64,000 nucleotides of DNA from NCBI GenBank assembly GCA_038373885.1, contig JAWZYV010014449.1, positions 32,435-96,434 on the forward strand, written 5' to 3'. The notes under the pieces were generated by a model that was not told the DNA's origin, made no database searches, and was given only the letters and a program-made list of their open reading frames with translations. Shown here piece by piece: positions 1-13,962 of the stretch (position 1 is the first letter of the stretch; each line of letters starts with the position of its first letter). Source of the stretch: Cheiracanthium punctorium. Taxonomy: Eukaryota; Arthropoda; Arachnida; Araneae; Cheiracanthiidae. The translations under genes were made by a program, and so were the position numbers.

Positions 1-1178
1 GCTGTGTCTAAGTATAGAATTCATATTTGTTACATTTTAAAGCAAGAATTCTATAGATAATTTTTTTTTTTTTCTTTCATGATATTCACCTCTATATTTT
101 TTCGTGTCTACTCTCCTTGGAGAGCAATATTCGAAATTTCTGAAATTTATTTTTAGATATTTGTGAGTGCATAGTTTACAGTAAGAATTTCATGTCTTTG
201 TTTCTTTGAGATCATGTGGGATATGTTAAAAGAACATTTTGTCCACCTATTCCCACATAGGTTACAAATTTTGGAAAATGCAAAATTTTGTCTAATTGGC
301 GATATTCCTACGCTAGGAATGGCAACAACTAAATGCAAACATTAGCAGGTGCACTTCCATTTTTCTTTTAGTAATAAAGTAAAGATAAAAAGTAGATGCA
401 ACAGGATACCCAGAAAAAAAATTTCAGAGGAGTACCAAACGGTGAAAAAGGCTGAATGTTTCACAATAAGACTTAATCATTATTATTTTGCTAACAAAAT
501 TTTAAATTTCGGGAGGAGGGGGCGACTCCGGAGCCCCTGGTCCACCCCCTTGGGTACAGCCTTGAGGTGCGAGGTTGCTATCCTTGGCACATTTTAACAC
601 ATTATTTTGTTAACTATAACAATATATATTAGGGATGTATTGAATATTTGGCCACTATTCGGTATTCGGCTGTATAGTTGTATCCGAATATTTCTACATA
701 TGCAGCTGAATAATTTCAGAACAAAGAGAGAAAAATATTTTTTATAATGCATTTACAAACAATATTGCTTAGTTATAAACTTCAAAATGTTAATCACATA
801 ATAAAATATCCTAAGCCACTAAATTTTAAGCATATACAAAGAGAGAGGGGGGGAAATTCTACTTTCATTTCTTGGGCCCAATTACTTAGTCCCGACATGG
901 CTCAAATAAGTGGAATTCACTATGTATGCGTACATACATAAATTTTCTGTACTGCTATAAAATTTGCTTGTAGGGGCACAATTAAAGTGATCTGTTGGTT
1001 AATATCAAATAGTTATCACTGTTAAATATAAAATATTAATAACTTATTTTGAATGATTATTAGTCAAAAAAGTATTTTGTTAACTCTAAATGCTAATGAG
1101 TTAACAAAATACTTTTGTTATTCTCTAATGCTTTTAAACAATTATAGCCAAAATTTTCTGCGCCTTATAAACAATTAC
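1..1178. other. TRAP1 intron (between exon 15 and an off-window terminal exon)
   Basis: AT-rich. Apart from the dispersed repeat at 476-590 and a hAT-like left end TAGGGATGTATTGAATATTT near 631, I see nothing coding. Confidence 0.6.
476..590. repeat. Dispersed repeat fragment, second copy near 25775-25850
   Basis: TCATTATTATTTTG-TAACAA then AATTTTAAATTTC, followed by TGGTCCACCCCC and TACAGCCTT, occur here and at 25772-25848. Probably the right end of a hAT-like MITE; no TSD determined. Confidence 0.55.
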
Positions 1179-1324
1179 CTAAGATTCAGTTCTAAAGTAG
1201 GTTCAAGAATCTTGTATCTCTGTTCTTCAGTCATTGATTGTAGGGATGTTCTGATATAATGGCGAGCTGCAGACATTTCTTCAACTGAAATCAGGCATGG
1301 ATGAGTTGACAACCTTTTGGTGAT
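1179..1324 (-). CDS. TRAP1: TRAP1 exon 15 (last exon inside the window)
   Basis: Acceptor GATTTTCAG-like (TTTCAG|ATC), donor CTTAG|GTAATT. It encodes [20 protein letters not shown] then RHYIRTSLQ and ends [10 protein letters not shown](R). The family continues HALIKKL..., which I do not find at 1-1178, so the terminal exon is outside. Confidence 0.95.
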
Positions 1325-4300
1325 CTGAAATACAATTATTCATTTTTAAATAAAATTTCACATGATTTTAAGGTGATTCATGAAATTAGATCTGATATTA
1401 GGAAGCAGGAAATATATGCATATTAAGTATCTTGAAAGAGCAACAATGAAGAGTTAACTTTAATGCATAGTAGTTTTAAACAGTTTTGACAAAAATATTA
1501 AACCAAATTTGCATTAATGGACACTTTGATCAAACTGACTGCAGTGAAACTTGTGTATAGTGATATATCTGCCTGTAATTATATTTCCTTTAGACCCCAG
1601 AGATGAGACTGACAAAAAGTGAAAACACTGGAAAAAATTTGTATATAATATAAATGTGAAAGATGTTTTAAGTCAAATGTCATATATGAATAAAAAAAGT
1701 ATTTTTTCCCCGTAAATATAAATAAAGAATATTAAATTCTTATTGAATCATTTACATTAAAAGTTTAGTTAACAAACTTTAATGCATCATAAAGGGTATC
1801 AGAAAATATAAAATTAGACATTAAAACTTATTGAACACCTGTACATCTCTGAGATGCAATGTTCACCCAACAGATGTTTGAGAAGAATGATATATAACAG
1901 CCTTTTCGATACACAATGATTTGAAACTTGGTACAGTGAGAGGGAGTGGGAAATTTCAGTTACAAGTACAATGCATTATTTAGAATTACAAGCACAAAGC
2001 ATTACTTAGCATTATTGTTATATCCTTTGTAACATTTCTTTAATTGTTGTCCGAAATCACGAAAAGCTGAAATCAACCAAAAAGTTAAAAGAATCTCATC
2101 CCTGATCCCAAAAGAATTCTTATTTTTCTTCTCAATGCATTTTTTTGAACCTGTCTACAGTAACAGCTTCTTACACATACTTGTCTATGATGATAATTTA
2201 AATTTTTTTAAGAGCAAAAAAATAGTAGTCAATGTAAATTTAACATGTACGAAATGTGTGTGATTAAATCTCCAGATGTTGGAATGCTGTCGAAGCATTG
2301 CAATAAAAAATTATTCTTTGAATTAAAAAGGCAGTGAAAATATAAATGTCAACATTCGAAAAAACAAAGCTACCTGACACCTGGTTTAAATTGAAAATTG
2401 TACAACTCTTCATTCCGTTTATTGGTTAGGAGGTTCTTCTGTCAGTACCTACAACAGTGGTTCTCGACCTTTTTTCCATTTATGTATCCCTTACCAAATT
2501 ATTTTTATAAATTGTACCCCTGGATTTGATTTTAGCATAGGTGTAATAATAAAAAAGAAACCTGAATTAATTAGTAAGAGTACTATATTTTGTCACTGTG
2601 TTTTAACACTTCAATCTTAATAGTTTTTGACTGAAAATGTTTTTAAAAACCAACTTGTTTTCAACTAATTTTGTTTTTTGTATAAACTGTTACACTTAAC
2701 ACATGACATTCTTTAACTTGCAACATTAATGTAAGGGTGAGTTTTGCTTTGCCGTACAGTTTTTGAAGTTGCACTCGAAAGAAGCCAATTACAGTCTTAT
2801 ACCTGTGGCAGGATTTAACTTATTTCTGTACTTGTTTTTCTTGAAAATGTAGGATGTGAAAGAGCGGAAAGCAGAACAGTTTTGGCAGCTACACAAAGGG
2901 GCAGCAGCTTGGATTGATTGATTGTGTGTGATTAAGGCAAACATGCGCGAGGGGTATCTGCCTAAGATGCGGGGTGCCTTGCTAGGGGGACTTTCTAAAG
3001 GGTTCTAACGCGTATTCATGTTACATCTGGAGAAAATCTACCAAAACTCCAGACTATTAGATCGACGACCACACAATGGGACCTGAACCCAGGACCTTCA
3101 CACTTCGGCCATCTACCATTTTCAGTGATATAGCCACTGTGCCATGTGAGGCTAGCAGTAGCATGGACAATTCCAACAAGCAACAGGTGAATGCTCGGAC
3201 TATATGTAAGAAATAAAAGAAAATAACTCCTCCTCTTTTTGAAACTGAGCATACCAGGGCAACAGTATCAAGTGTGTGAACTGACTCGCAATAAAAATAA
3301 GATATAGTCAGCACACTAACCTTAATGGTGAATAATTCTTATTCAAAATCGATTTTGGAGGACAAAATTTTTATTCGTGTGGGTTCTTTCGCTAATTTAA
3401 TATCTTGAACAAATCTGCCATTACACATTTTCTTTCCATGAACCCTCTACAGACCTACTGCGAACCCCCAGGGGTTTACGTACCCCAGATTGAGAACCAC
3501 TGATCTACAAGTACATTAAAAATAAAAATTTCTTACTTTTATTTTATGTACTTTTGATCCCAGTGTACTACTCAGCCATTTTATCAAGCTATCAGCAGAT
3601 GTTTTTGATAAAGCATCACTTCCTGAAAATTAGAAAAGCACAAGTGAAACATTATATTCACTGAAATTTAAAACAAAACTTCAATGATCTCTTAAGAATT
3701 TAGAATACCTAAATCTTCAAGGGAGGCATCTTCTTTTTCTCTGCGCATTTCTTTTTCCACAGATGTTATGTTTTTAAAATCAAATTGCCTTAACTGAAAC
3801 AATACCAGCTCATCATAAGGTTCATAACAGAATATAACTTCCACATCTTTCTGCTTGACAGCTTCAAAGTATGGAGACATTTCAGCTAGGTGACGGCTTA
3901 AAACAAAAAGAAACAATTAATAAATTCAGTGATACTAAATATTAACATAACATATGTATACATATCCATATGGTAATTATTTACATTGACTCAAATCGAA
4001 AAAACCTTGGCACAAATAATTTGAATTAATTCAAAAAGCAGATTGTGGGGTTAAATACAGAGTCCATTCAATAAATTACTGGAAATGTTGTACAAAAAAA
4101 TACAAAACTTCGACAATGTTTGCGTTTCTTTGTTGTTTTCTGGTGCCCTAAAATTATTCAGGGGTCAATCCAGGAATTTTTTTCCAGGGTCCCATTTTTG
4201 TAAAAGTTTATTTTTGTGAATTTTCATAGCAATTTTTGGGAAAAAAGCCACTTTTTTCTTAAAGTAATTTACAAAAAATAAATAAAATATAAGTTAAAAT

Positions 4301-7300
4301 GCCAATGAAGGGTTGTTTTAATTGATTGTATTTTTGTGAAGGGGCCCTTTTAATCGAGTGTAATTTTGTGAAGGGATCGTAAAATGGACCCAAATTTCCT
4401 CTGCAATTCGTGCTATTAGCAGAAAGCCTGATATACCTGCCTCATGTATGGGATGTTAGGAATCTGTGAAATAAGATAGCAGCACCCTTGCAGGTTAGCA
4501 CAATAGTCCCATATAGCACACAATTTGGCAGTAATATCGCACAATGTTACTGCCAACATGTGTGCTACATCTGATAGTTAATTTTGATTTGCTTCAACCC
4601 TTCAGCTAACAGAAATCTGATGACACTCTGCTACTCCACATGGGTGCAAGCCTGCATAAGTGCTACCATCTTGCTTCACCGATCCCCCAGGATTCCATTC
4701 ACGTGGCAGACATGCTAGGCCTATCTGATTATAACTCTAGAATAAACCAAAAATAACAAAAAGTTACAGTTTTGTATTTTATATAATATTTTTCCAATTA
4801 TTTATTGAATGATCTTGTATGTGTGAGTGTAAGTGCTAAAGATGAGCCAGGCTCGGGCTCTGTAATTCACAAATGTGTTGGGGCTCAGGCTCGGGAGACA
4901 TTAAAACAACAGGGATGTGCCAGCTGAAATTAAATTTTGGAGCAAAACATCAGATTTCTGGAGCAACTTGGAGCAAGAAAAAGTCACTTTTGGAGCACAA
5001 GAATGTCAATTTTGGAGGAAAGGGAAAAGTCATTAAAGAATGCCAATCTAAAAAATGAAAATTAAGGAGGGTCTTAAAAACTCTTAGCTGATAACAAAAA
5101 CCAGGGTTATTTGGGGGGTGAGGGGAAGAGGGAAGAGAGTCAGAAGCTTATGAAATAAATAAAAAATTCAGTTATTTTACACAATACTATAGAAAATATC
5201 TATTTTAAATGAAAAATACAATATTTACTAAACTATATTAACTACCATCAGTGGCTTATAAAATATTTGGTAACAAAAAATTACCAATTTATATAAAATT
5301 AAATTTAAAACAGGGGTGAATTTTTACTCTTGAGGTATTGGAGGTTTAAACAAAGGGATGCCAAAGAAAAAACTATTCGTTTTCTAAGATCATTACAGAA
5401 AGGTTGAAATTAGAATGCTCAGAATGTGTGATGATTTTTGTAAAAATTCGGGAATTTATAAACGTTTTCAATGTATATGGAAAATTAAAAATGAAGCAGT
5501 TTTGCTGAATTTGGAGCAAAATTGTCCGAGAATGATCTTTTTGTAGCAGATTGGCACATCAGGATTGATTTGGCACAATTTGGAGCAATTGGAGCAGCTG
5601 GCACATCCCTGAAACAATTTTATCATTATTTTTTGATAAACTTGAATATAAAGAATTAGAAAGTGCATTAAGAGTATGCTACTATATTTGTCTTTAATTT
5701 GCACAAACAGCAAAAGTTATGATATTAAATAAATGAAGTATTTGACTTTAATTTATCTATTAGCTGAAATTTCAGGCTCGGGCTCCAACTTAAATAATAT
5801 CACTCTGGCTTTAAAAAATGAGCCCAACTCATCTATAGTATGTACATATATATGTGCTCATCATTTTAATCACCACTGCAGCTATCACATGACATTCTGA
5901 TGTGTGATGTCAAAAATAAATAACTATTGAATAAAGTTTACCTTGGTGCCGCTAAGAAATAAATATCTTTCTGGCCTTCTTTCATACGACTAACATATTC
6001 CGATAAACTAATTTTTGTTTCAGGTGGCTTCAAGGAGGATTCAAATAAAAGCAACTTTGAAATATCTTCCTATAAATAAAAATCAATGCTTGTAACTAAA
6101 TACAATAAGCATACCTGCACAACAAATTTGCATTTTAAAAGCAGCCGGCATCATTTGACAAACTCGAGTACGAATATTTTTTAAAACAAATATAATTTAC
6201 ATATTTATTAGTTTTGAGAATAGCATTCCAAAATTTAAAGACAGAAGCTAAACTATTAGAAATCAGTACTAGAATTAAACAGAAATGTTATGCACAAGGA
6301 GATATTAGGAATATAAATTACAAATAAAAAATATCTCGCTGTAAATAAAAACATTTATTTGCCATAATATTGCCCCATTTGATGAAAAATTATGTGTAAA
6401 ACAATCAACAGTACACAAATAGATAAACTGCACTGACTGAATTTACATATCATGTTTTACGCATTGCTCTACATGTTACATACTATTGCAAATTAAAATG
6501 CAAAACTTTACATTAAAAAGAAAAACAAAATGATAAATCACAGATTTTTAATTCTGCTAACATGCTTTTTTGTTAATAGCAAATTCATTCAAATTTTTCA
6601 AAACCATAAAAAATTCATATTGCCAAAAAAAATTTAATGTGCATATCATTAATAGCTGAGATCAAAATTTTACTATGAAACTAAATTATACAGGACTTTA
6701 AAAAAAGTAGTGCTAGAAAACTTCTAAAAAGAAGCTTAAACTATGAGTACTGCTTTTGTGAAAACAAATCTAACTAGAACAGAGCTCAAAGCAACACGGT
6801 TTACCTTTTGAACTTGATCTTGGATTGAAAGAATTCCTTCCTTTAAAAAGATACTGTAATCTTCATGGAATTTTTGGTATTTTTCTGGATCTTTCTTCAT
6901 CTGATCTTGAAGGAATCTTAAAACCCTATTTGTAATCATTGTGGAGATTTTCCTAAACAAATGTAAACAAAGATACACCAACCTGAACACATTCATTATT
7001 TAAATAAAAAATAAATAAATAAAACTTCCTAAGATTAGCTGTTTTATTTGTACATACACTACTGCTTAACAAATAGCAAATATGTTTGTTTCCATCATTG
7101 CAAAGACACAACAGCAGATTTTTTTTTTTTTTTTTTTTTTTTTAATTGTCTGTACAAGAACTGTTGCTTCATGTCATTAATCTTGGTCCAAGACTTGCAT
7201 GGCTGAGCCAGAGTTTGTTCGAATATCAATGCAGAGGAGGAACATGATGGATACAAATAGCAAATCATTGCCATTGTGCCTTGTCAGCAAAGGGAATGAC

Positions 7301-10300
7301 AAGTTAAAATAGATAAAATACTGAAGGGTTTTTTTTCAAAGCATTGAACTTTAAGTTTAATTTACAAGCTATTTTGTTTGCCTCTGTAAAAGAGTTGTAA
7401 GCGTTAAAATCACTTTTTTTTTTTTTAAATGGAACATAATCTTACAAGCCTCAATAAATTGATACAAATCTCTAAAATGCCCAATAGGTAGTCACTGTTA
7501 AACAATGATTGGCCATTTTTTGTATACTACAGTGCAGTGCTGAAACTAGAGTTTGTTTATATCTCCCAAGGCAAATGCTAATGAGGGTACCCTTCTCTCA
7601 TGGAACCATAATTGATTTTGACACCCTTATTTAGCACAGCATCAGGAACATGTAACCCGTTTGCATTTCACTTGTTGCAGGCCTGCTCCAATATTAATGC
7701 TATATATTGGAGCATAAATAATTTTCAATAAGACACACAGTACTGACCATATCGCTTAAATTTCCTAATTATAATACAGCCGTATAACAAATGTTGAATT
7801 AAAAAAAAAGAATACTTGGATTAATAAAGGAATCAAAGAATAGAATTAAACACTAAAATTATTTCAACAAACTCTCCAAAATATGTCACCATACCTCATA
7901 AACACATTTTAAACACAACATATAACCTTCAATATTTGATTTTGATTTCTCTAAAAGATTTTTTTTTTTTTAATAAGGAAAATGCTTAACAAATGACAGT
8001 TATTCATTATTCACAAAACATTATGATTGCAAATAAGAAAACAGAACAATGCTTGTATTATCCAAACTCATTCTTTATTCCTTTATAAGGTATAGCATTT
8101 CATATACCCCTAGTATACAAGAAAATTCTCTGCAAGAAAAATTTTAAACAATCAACACTAACGCAAACTTTTCTTTAAAAAAGCAAATTCTTACATTTTC
8201 GTCATAGGTGTCAATAACAAAAAAAAGTAGACAAAAGCATGTAATATGCTTACAGAGAAAAAATTGCATCCAATGCCATCCATCCATTTATTTCAGAAAA
8301 CTTTATATTTTAACCCTTTCCAACAAGACTGGAAAGTGTTTATGATTTTGGTTAGTCTGTCCATCCATGCTCTAACTGTCATAAATATACACTGATTATG
8401 ACAAAATTTATATATGTTATCCCTGTGTACTGTGCCACATGCGCTGTTGAAAAAAATGTATTGCATTTATTTTTTATTTTATTTATTTTTTACAGGAACA
8501 CCCAAAAGTACTAGCACATAAGTATCAATTAACAGAATATATTAGTTAAAAAGCAAGTTCAATCATTTTAAACACTAAATCTAAAATCTTGTAGTCTTCA
8601 GAAAAATAATTCAACTTACATAATTAGAAAAGCAATGAATGTCAATTATTATCAAATAATTATTGATTTTTTAATTACATATCGACCTATTATGAATTTC
8701 TACAGCTGATACTGAACACAAATGGAAATGAATCACTTGTAAGGATATATATACTACAAAATAAAAGTGTTACTTTTTTCAAAAAAAAAAAAAAAAAAAA
8801 GGCGGAAATCATAAATGTTGTATCCTCAATTACAATTGAATTAATAAATATTAAACATAATTAATTATTAAATAAAAATCAACCAAATAAAGCATTTTAC
8901 CTGATAAGAGCACTATCTTGTAACAGTTCACGACTCAAATTTAGAGGAATATCTTCACTATCAACAACCCCTGGAAAAATATATTTACTTATAAAAACTG
9001 TTATTTAAACTTGTTGCTTGCGTAAAAAGTTAATAGCATTAATAAGATAAAACAAACAAAGAATGCATTAAAATATAAATATTTTGCCAGAAAAATATTC
9101 TGAAAATTTATCTGAAAGTAATCTTGAAAATATGTGAATGAATAGCAAGTTATTAATAAGTAAAATTCACTTAAGCACAAAGTATTTTCTGTATAAAGGC
9201 TACAATTAAAACCAAATCGGTATTTAAATATATTACCAGCTAAAGTTTTTTAATTAGATAAATATGAAATTAAAATTTTGACTGCATACATCAGCTGTAA
9301 GTACTGGCTGGGATTAGTTCATGTGTGTATGGTAAGAAAGCAAATTCTGCCTTTTTTGGAATAATTTTGAATGAGAAATTTTTGCTTCCCATGCAAACCC
9401 TCATCAGACATCAAAATGTATATATATCAAATGTATCATAGCATTCAAAATGTATAGCTTTATAAGTAATAGCAAAAAAGTAAGTGCATCCTAGATTAAG
9501 TTGCTTTTTAGTGTTACTTCACTGAGAAGCAAAATTTTTTTACTATTGAAACAAAGTTCTGGGAAGAAACACCGGAACTTTGTATCAATAGGTATCACAT
9601 GACCGAACTCATCGCCAGTTCAGCTCTCAGTTTCTTTGTCGCTGCAGCCACTGTCTTGCTCTTAGCCAAGCATCCTGCGGCACCATCTTTTGTCGATTGG
9701 GGCATGAAATATATTTAAATTTTTAGAATTTTATATTAAAAATTTCAGAATTTATATTAAAATTCTATAATTCAGAGCCTAACAAAGACAGTTTACTATA
9801 AAGAATTTTAAAATTTAATATCTATTAAAAATTTTTACAAAATATTTACAGTAAAATTTACGGACAAATTTTATAGTAAAAATGTACCTTCCTTCATAAT
9901 TGGACTCCCTTCCATAAAAAAGCTACAGCTACACCTGTGCATGCTAAATCTGCTCTTTTGAATGCCCCCTCAGCAGTCACTAGTAATTTAAGAGAAAGCA
10001 TTACTTAGATGTTATGAACCAGTGATCACCCAGAAATTTTTGTAGGTGGGTGGCATTATGAAACTGTAATGTATAATTCTATTGAATTAAAGAATTAGAA
10101 GTGATATTCTGATTTTACTGCTGGACAGTCAGTAAAACTTGTCAGGCGATGCACCCAGGCAGAAAGGCCTGGTGAGAACCCTGCCTACCGTAAGGACAGT
10201 GATGCTACAGCGGCTTAGGCCTTTCGTATCACTTTTCGTATCAGAAAAAATCGACTTTTGTATCAGTTTTGCAGGCTTTCGTATCAGGAAAAATCTAATT

Positions 10301-10816
10301 TTGTATCAGTTTTACAGACTTTCGTATCAGGAAAAAATCTAATTTCGTATCAATTTTACAGATTTTCGTATCACAAAACTACTTTAGTATCAGTTTTGCA
10401 GACTTTTGCATCAAAAGTTTCTGCTTTTGCATCAGTTTTACAAATTTTTGTGCTTAAAAAGAAAACTCTATACTCATCAATTTTGCAAGCTTTTGTATCG
10501 CTTACATATTATGTATAATGCCCCCTCTTACCACCCCTCAAAAAAGGTAAAAAGAAAAATATTGTTATCAGTAAAGCTGATTATTATATATATATATATA
10601 TATATTATTTTTTTAAGTGGACAATTTCAAATCGGTTATACTGGTGTTTAAATTTGTTTGATTATTGGGCTGTATTTTAAAGTATTGACATTAGCATTAT
10701 ACTACCATATTTTTTTAACAAACAATTACATGCCAGGAGCTATGTACAAGTAATTTAACAAATAACTTAGTAATATTATATTTTAAGAAAATATTTTTCG
10801 GGCTACAGCTTTTCAA

Positions 10817-10849
<33 letters not shown>

Positions 10850-13800
10850 GTGAAGGCAGCAATTTTCAAAGAAAGTAAAATCCTTTGTCCATAATACTGA
10901 AAAATCAAATGTCCGGAATATTGGCGAACCCAGGAGGCGGGGGGGAGGTGCACTCCCAAAATCTGACACTCGGGAATCTTTAGTTTATGCTAGCATTATA
11001 GTTATTTATAAATTTATGTAACTAAAAATTGTAATTAAAATGATTATTGTATCATAAGTATAATCTAATTAGGATTAATAAACATTTTGTTTAATTTACC
11101 TATTATTGTGATGATAACCGACCCCCATACCCGGGGGGGGGGGGGGGGGAAAGGAAAAAGAAAGAAAGAAACTGTTGCTTGAGCCTTTGTCTCGGAATCG
11201 CTAAGTCAGAACGATTCCCCTCTCCCTTGTCACGTGTCACGTGATGCTACGCATACTCCCGTGCGCCCGCGTGAGGGTGTGAGCTAGACAATCCGTTGGT
11301 CCATACATTCCCAAGCGCTTGCAAATAAATAAAATTAAATGAGTTTTTTAACAAATAGAAACAAAATAAGTACTTTCTATGAACTCTACATTCGAAATTA
11401 GCAAATGGTGAAGTCCTTAAAAAAATTCTATTCAATATCATAATCTAGTCTTCCGAGTTAGAATGATTTTAACATATTAAATGTTAATACTGAATTTTAA
11501 TAATAACTTTATAAAATAAGTTTAAAGTCTAGGTTTTTTTGATGCGATAGTTAAATACGATTTAAAATGTCATGCGTCGAAAATCCGCCAACCATGCCTC
11601 TAACCAACGCCACACTGAATGCATATGAAGAATTTAAAATTTTGAAAAGCAAAAATATTTCTTAACTGTGCAATTTTTTGTTTCCTTCGAAGGCTCTGAA
11701 CGCGAGTCATAACGAACACAGTGATGGCGTTGTAGGTTTGCTATCACTAGGTTAATTTAAGTTTATGGAATTGCCGGTTTTAAAAAAGCTGTTAAACTCT
11801 TTCCTTAGTTAACGGCGTAAGCGACAAAAAAAAAAAAAAAAAAAAAAACTACTTTCACTGAGCTTTCTGTATATTCATGTGTTGAACTTAAAGAAAAAAA
11901 AAATGCATTAGTTTGCGCGTTTTGTTCATTGTTTGGATCATTTTTTTTCTTTCAGTTGATTAACTGTAAAAAGTCTTTTCGCGGTAGCAACTGGGTTTTT
12001 CTGCCAATCGAGGGCGCCGTGGCAAGAGCTGCAAATTCTTGACTTGCTTTAAAATGTAAAATAATATAAAACTTAGTAAAATAACACCTATTTTTACTGC
12101 CATACAGCTGTTTCGAGCAAAAACTTTTTGCCCTTCCTCAGTGACAATAGTTAGGATTACCACTGAGGAAAGGGCAAAAAGTTTTGTTGTTGTTGTAGGA
12201 TTAAGGCCAATTATCTACACGAGGGATCTAGGCCTGGGTGGGGTGCCCTCCGTTGTAGTCTTTCTAAGGGGTCCTAACCTATTTTGAGGCTGTTTTGGAG
12301 AAAACCACGGAAAACTCCGAACGGTTTGGTCGGCAGACGCGACCTGGCACGAACCAGGTGCCTGGTTTCGAACCAGGCACCTTCCATCTCCCAGTTCAGT
12401 GCTCAATGCACTCTGCCACTGGTGGGGCGCAAAATTTTTTGCTCGAACAGCTGTATGGCGTCTAAGTAAACTTTATGGTGTTATTTTATAATTAAAAAAA
12501 AATATTTTATGTTTTAAACACCCGTTGTTTTGAGTGATTTTATTGGTTTAAAATAGTTCATTTAATGATTTTACTTTTTTTTTCTTATTAGAGCTTTCAT
12601 TTACTTTCCGTTTTGCGTATAGTGGATTATTTTTTGAGGTTATTCAAAATACAAACAGAAAAAAAATTATTTCTTTCTTGGTTTTAAAAAGGAGAAATTT
12701 ATTTTAAAAACCATTCATTTAAAGCGTTCTTTTGAACCTTGAAAAAAACTGCTAATTTAACTATTACATATATTATCTAGCCGCCTCCCCCCTCCCCCAA
12801 TTTCTTTTGCGCACTACCCTTATTGTCGCACAAAAAATGCTTAATAAGGAAAAAAAAAAAAAAAAAAAAAAAAAGGTTTAAAAGCATATATAGCGTTTAG
12901 AGCTATTCAGAAATACAGGAGTGTTTAGATACATTAGTGATTTTATTTTTGTTGTTTGATTTATATCAGCTCTAAACTATGTTTACTTTAACCTATGGGA
13001 TAAGTTTTCTCTGTTTATTCTTTTGATGGAACATCTGCCTCATTCTGAAAGCATATCGTTTACCAAACAGGGTAAAGAGGCAGGATGTTTTGACGGCCTT
13101 TGATAAGTTATTTACGAGAATCTATTAAATAAAGTGCTTTGTAGAGGAAAAATTTTCTAAAACCATTGTCTCTTTTTTTTTGTTAATTGTTTTACTATTA
13201 TTAATTCTATCCTTGATTTTAAAGTGATGAAATATATTGTTTGGATTTGTTGATTTTGGGGGAGATCAGTTTGGAACTGTACGCACTTTCTGATATGAAA
13301 AATCGAACAGTGTTCTGGTGAAAACGGGAAAGTGATACATTAGTATGTATTTTTTGGTTTTATTTACTTTTTTGGACCTTGGGACAGCACGGATTTGGAG
13401 CAGAATTTGTTTAAAATTATACTTTTTGTATCAGGAAATACCAAGAAATTCTTTTGGCGCAGAAACCTTCAAAAATAAGCTTTTTGTATCAGGATGTATC
13501 AAGAGATTCCATTTGGCGCAGTTTGGCGCAATTGGCGCAGCCGTAGCATCCCTGCGTAAGGATCAAAACTGTGGCAGAAAACTACAGGGTGGGCACAAGC
13601 AGCTCTAGTGACACATCCAGAACCACGTGACACATCAATGCGCCAGTGATGTGAGCTGCCCCCTCTTAGCAAACAAATGCACAAATTAATTACCCTAAAA
13701 CCATATTAGCATCTGCATGGATATCGAATATTTCATGGTAACTGACAAAGCTTTTCTCTCTATGGTTGTAAAGGTGAAACAAACATAAACAAGAAATCGC

Positions 13801-13926
13801 CACAGAACAGAATTTAAAAGGTAAAATTAATTTAAAACTTAGTAAAATAACTCACATACAAAATGCAATTATCAATACAATTGTTTTGGGTGATACAAAT
13901 GACCACCCTCTTACAGCTGCAAGAAA

Positions 13927-13962
<36 letters not shown>

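Noticed and set aside
1..1178. Search for the TRAP1 terminal exon (HALIKKL... motif)
   Set aside because: No matching frame on the minus strand; short frames here have no family signature, so the exon is taken to be off-window.
3016..3314. Minus-strand frames of 78 and 85 codons
   Set aside because: They run across a tRNA-derived SINE and the hAT element around it.
10205..10651. Open frames and regular spacing that might suggest a coding repeat or CRISPR-like array
   Set aside because: Units are degenerate and contiguous without spacers; the frames overlap in several registers, as expected for a simple tandem repeat in eukaryotic DNA.
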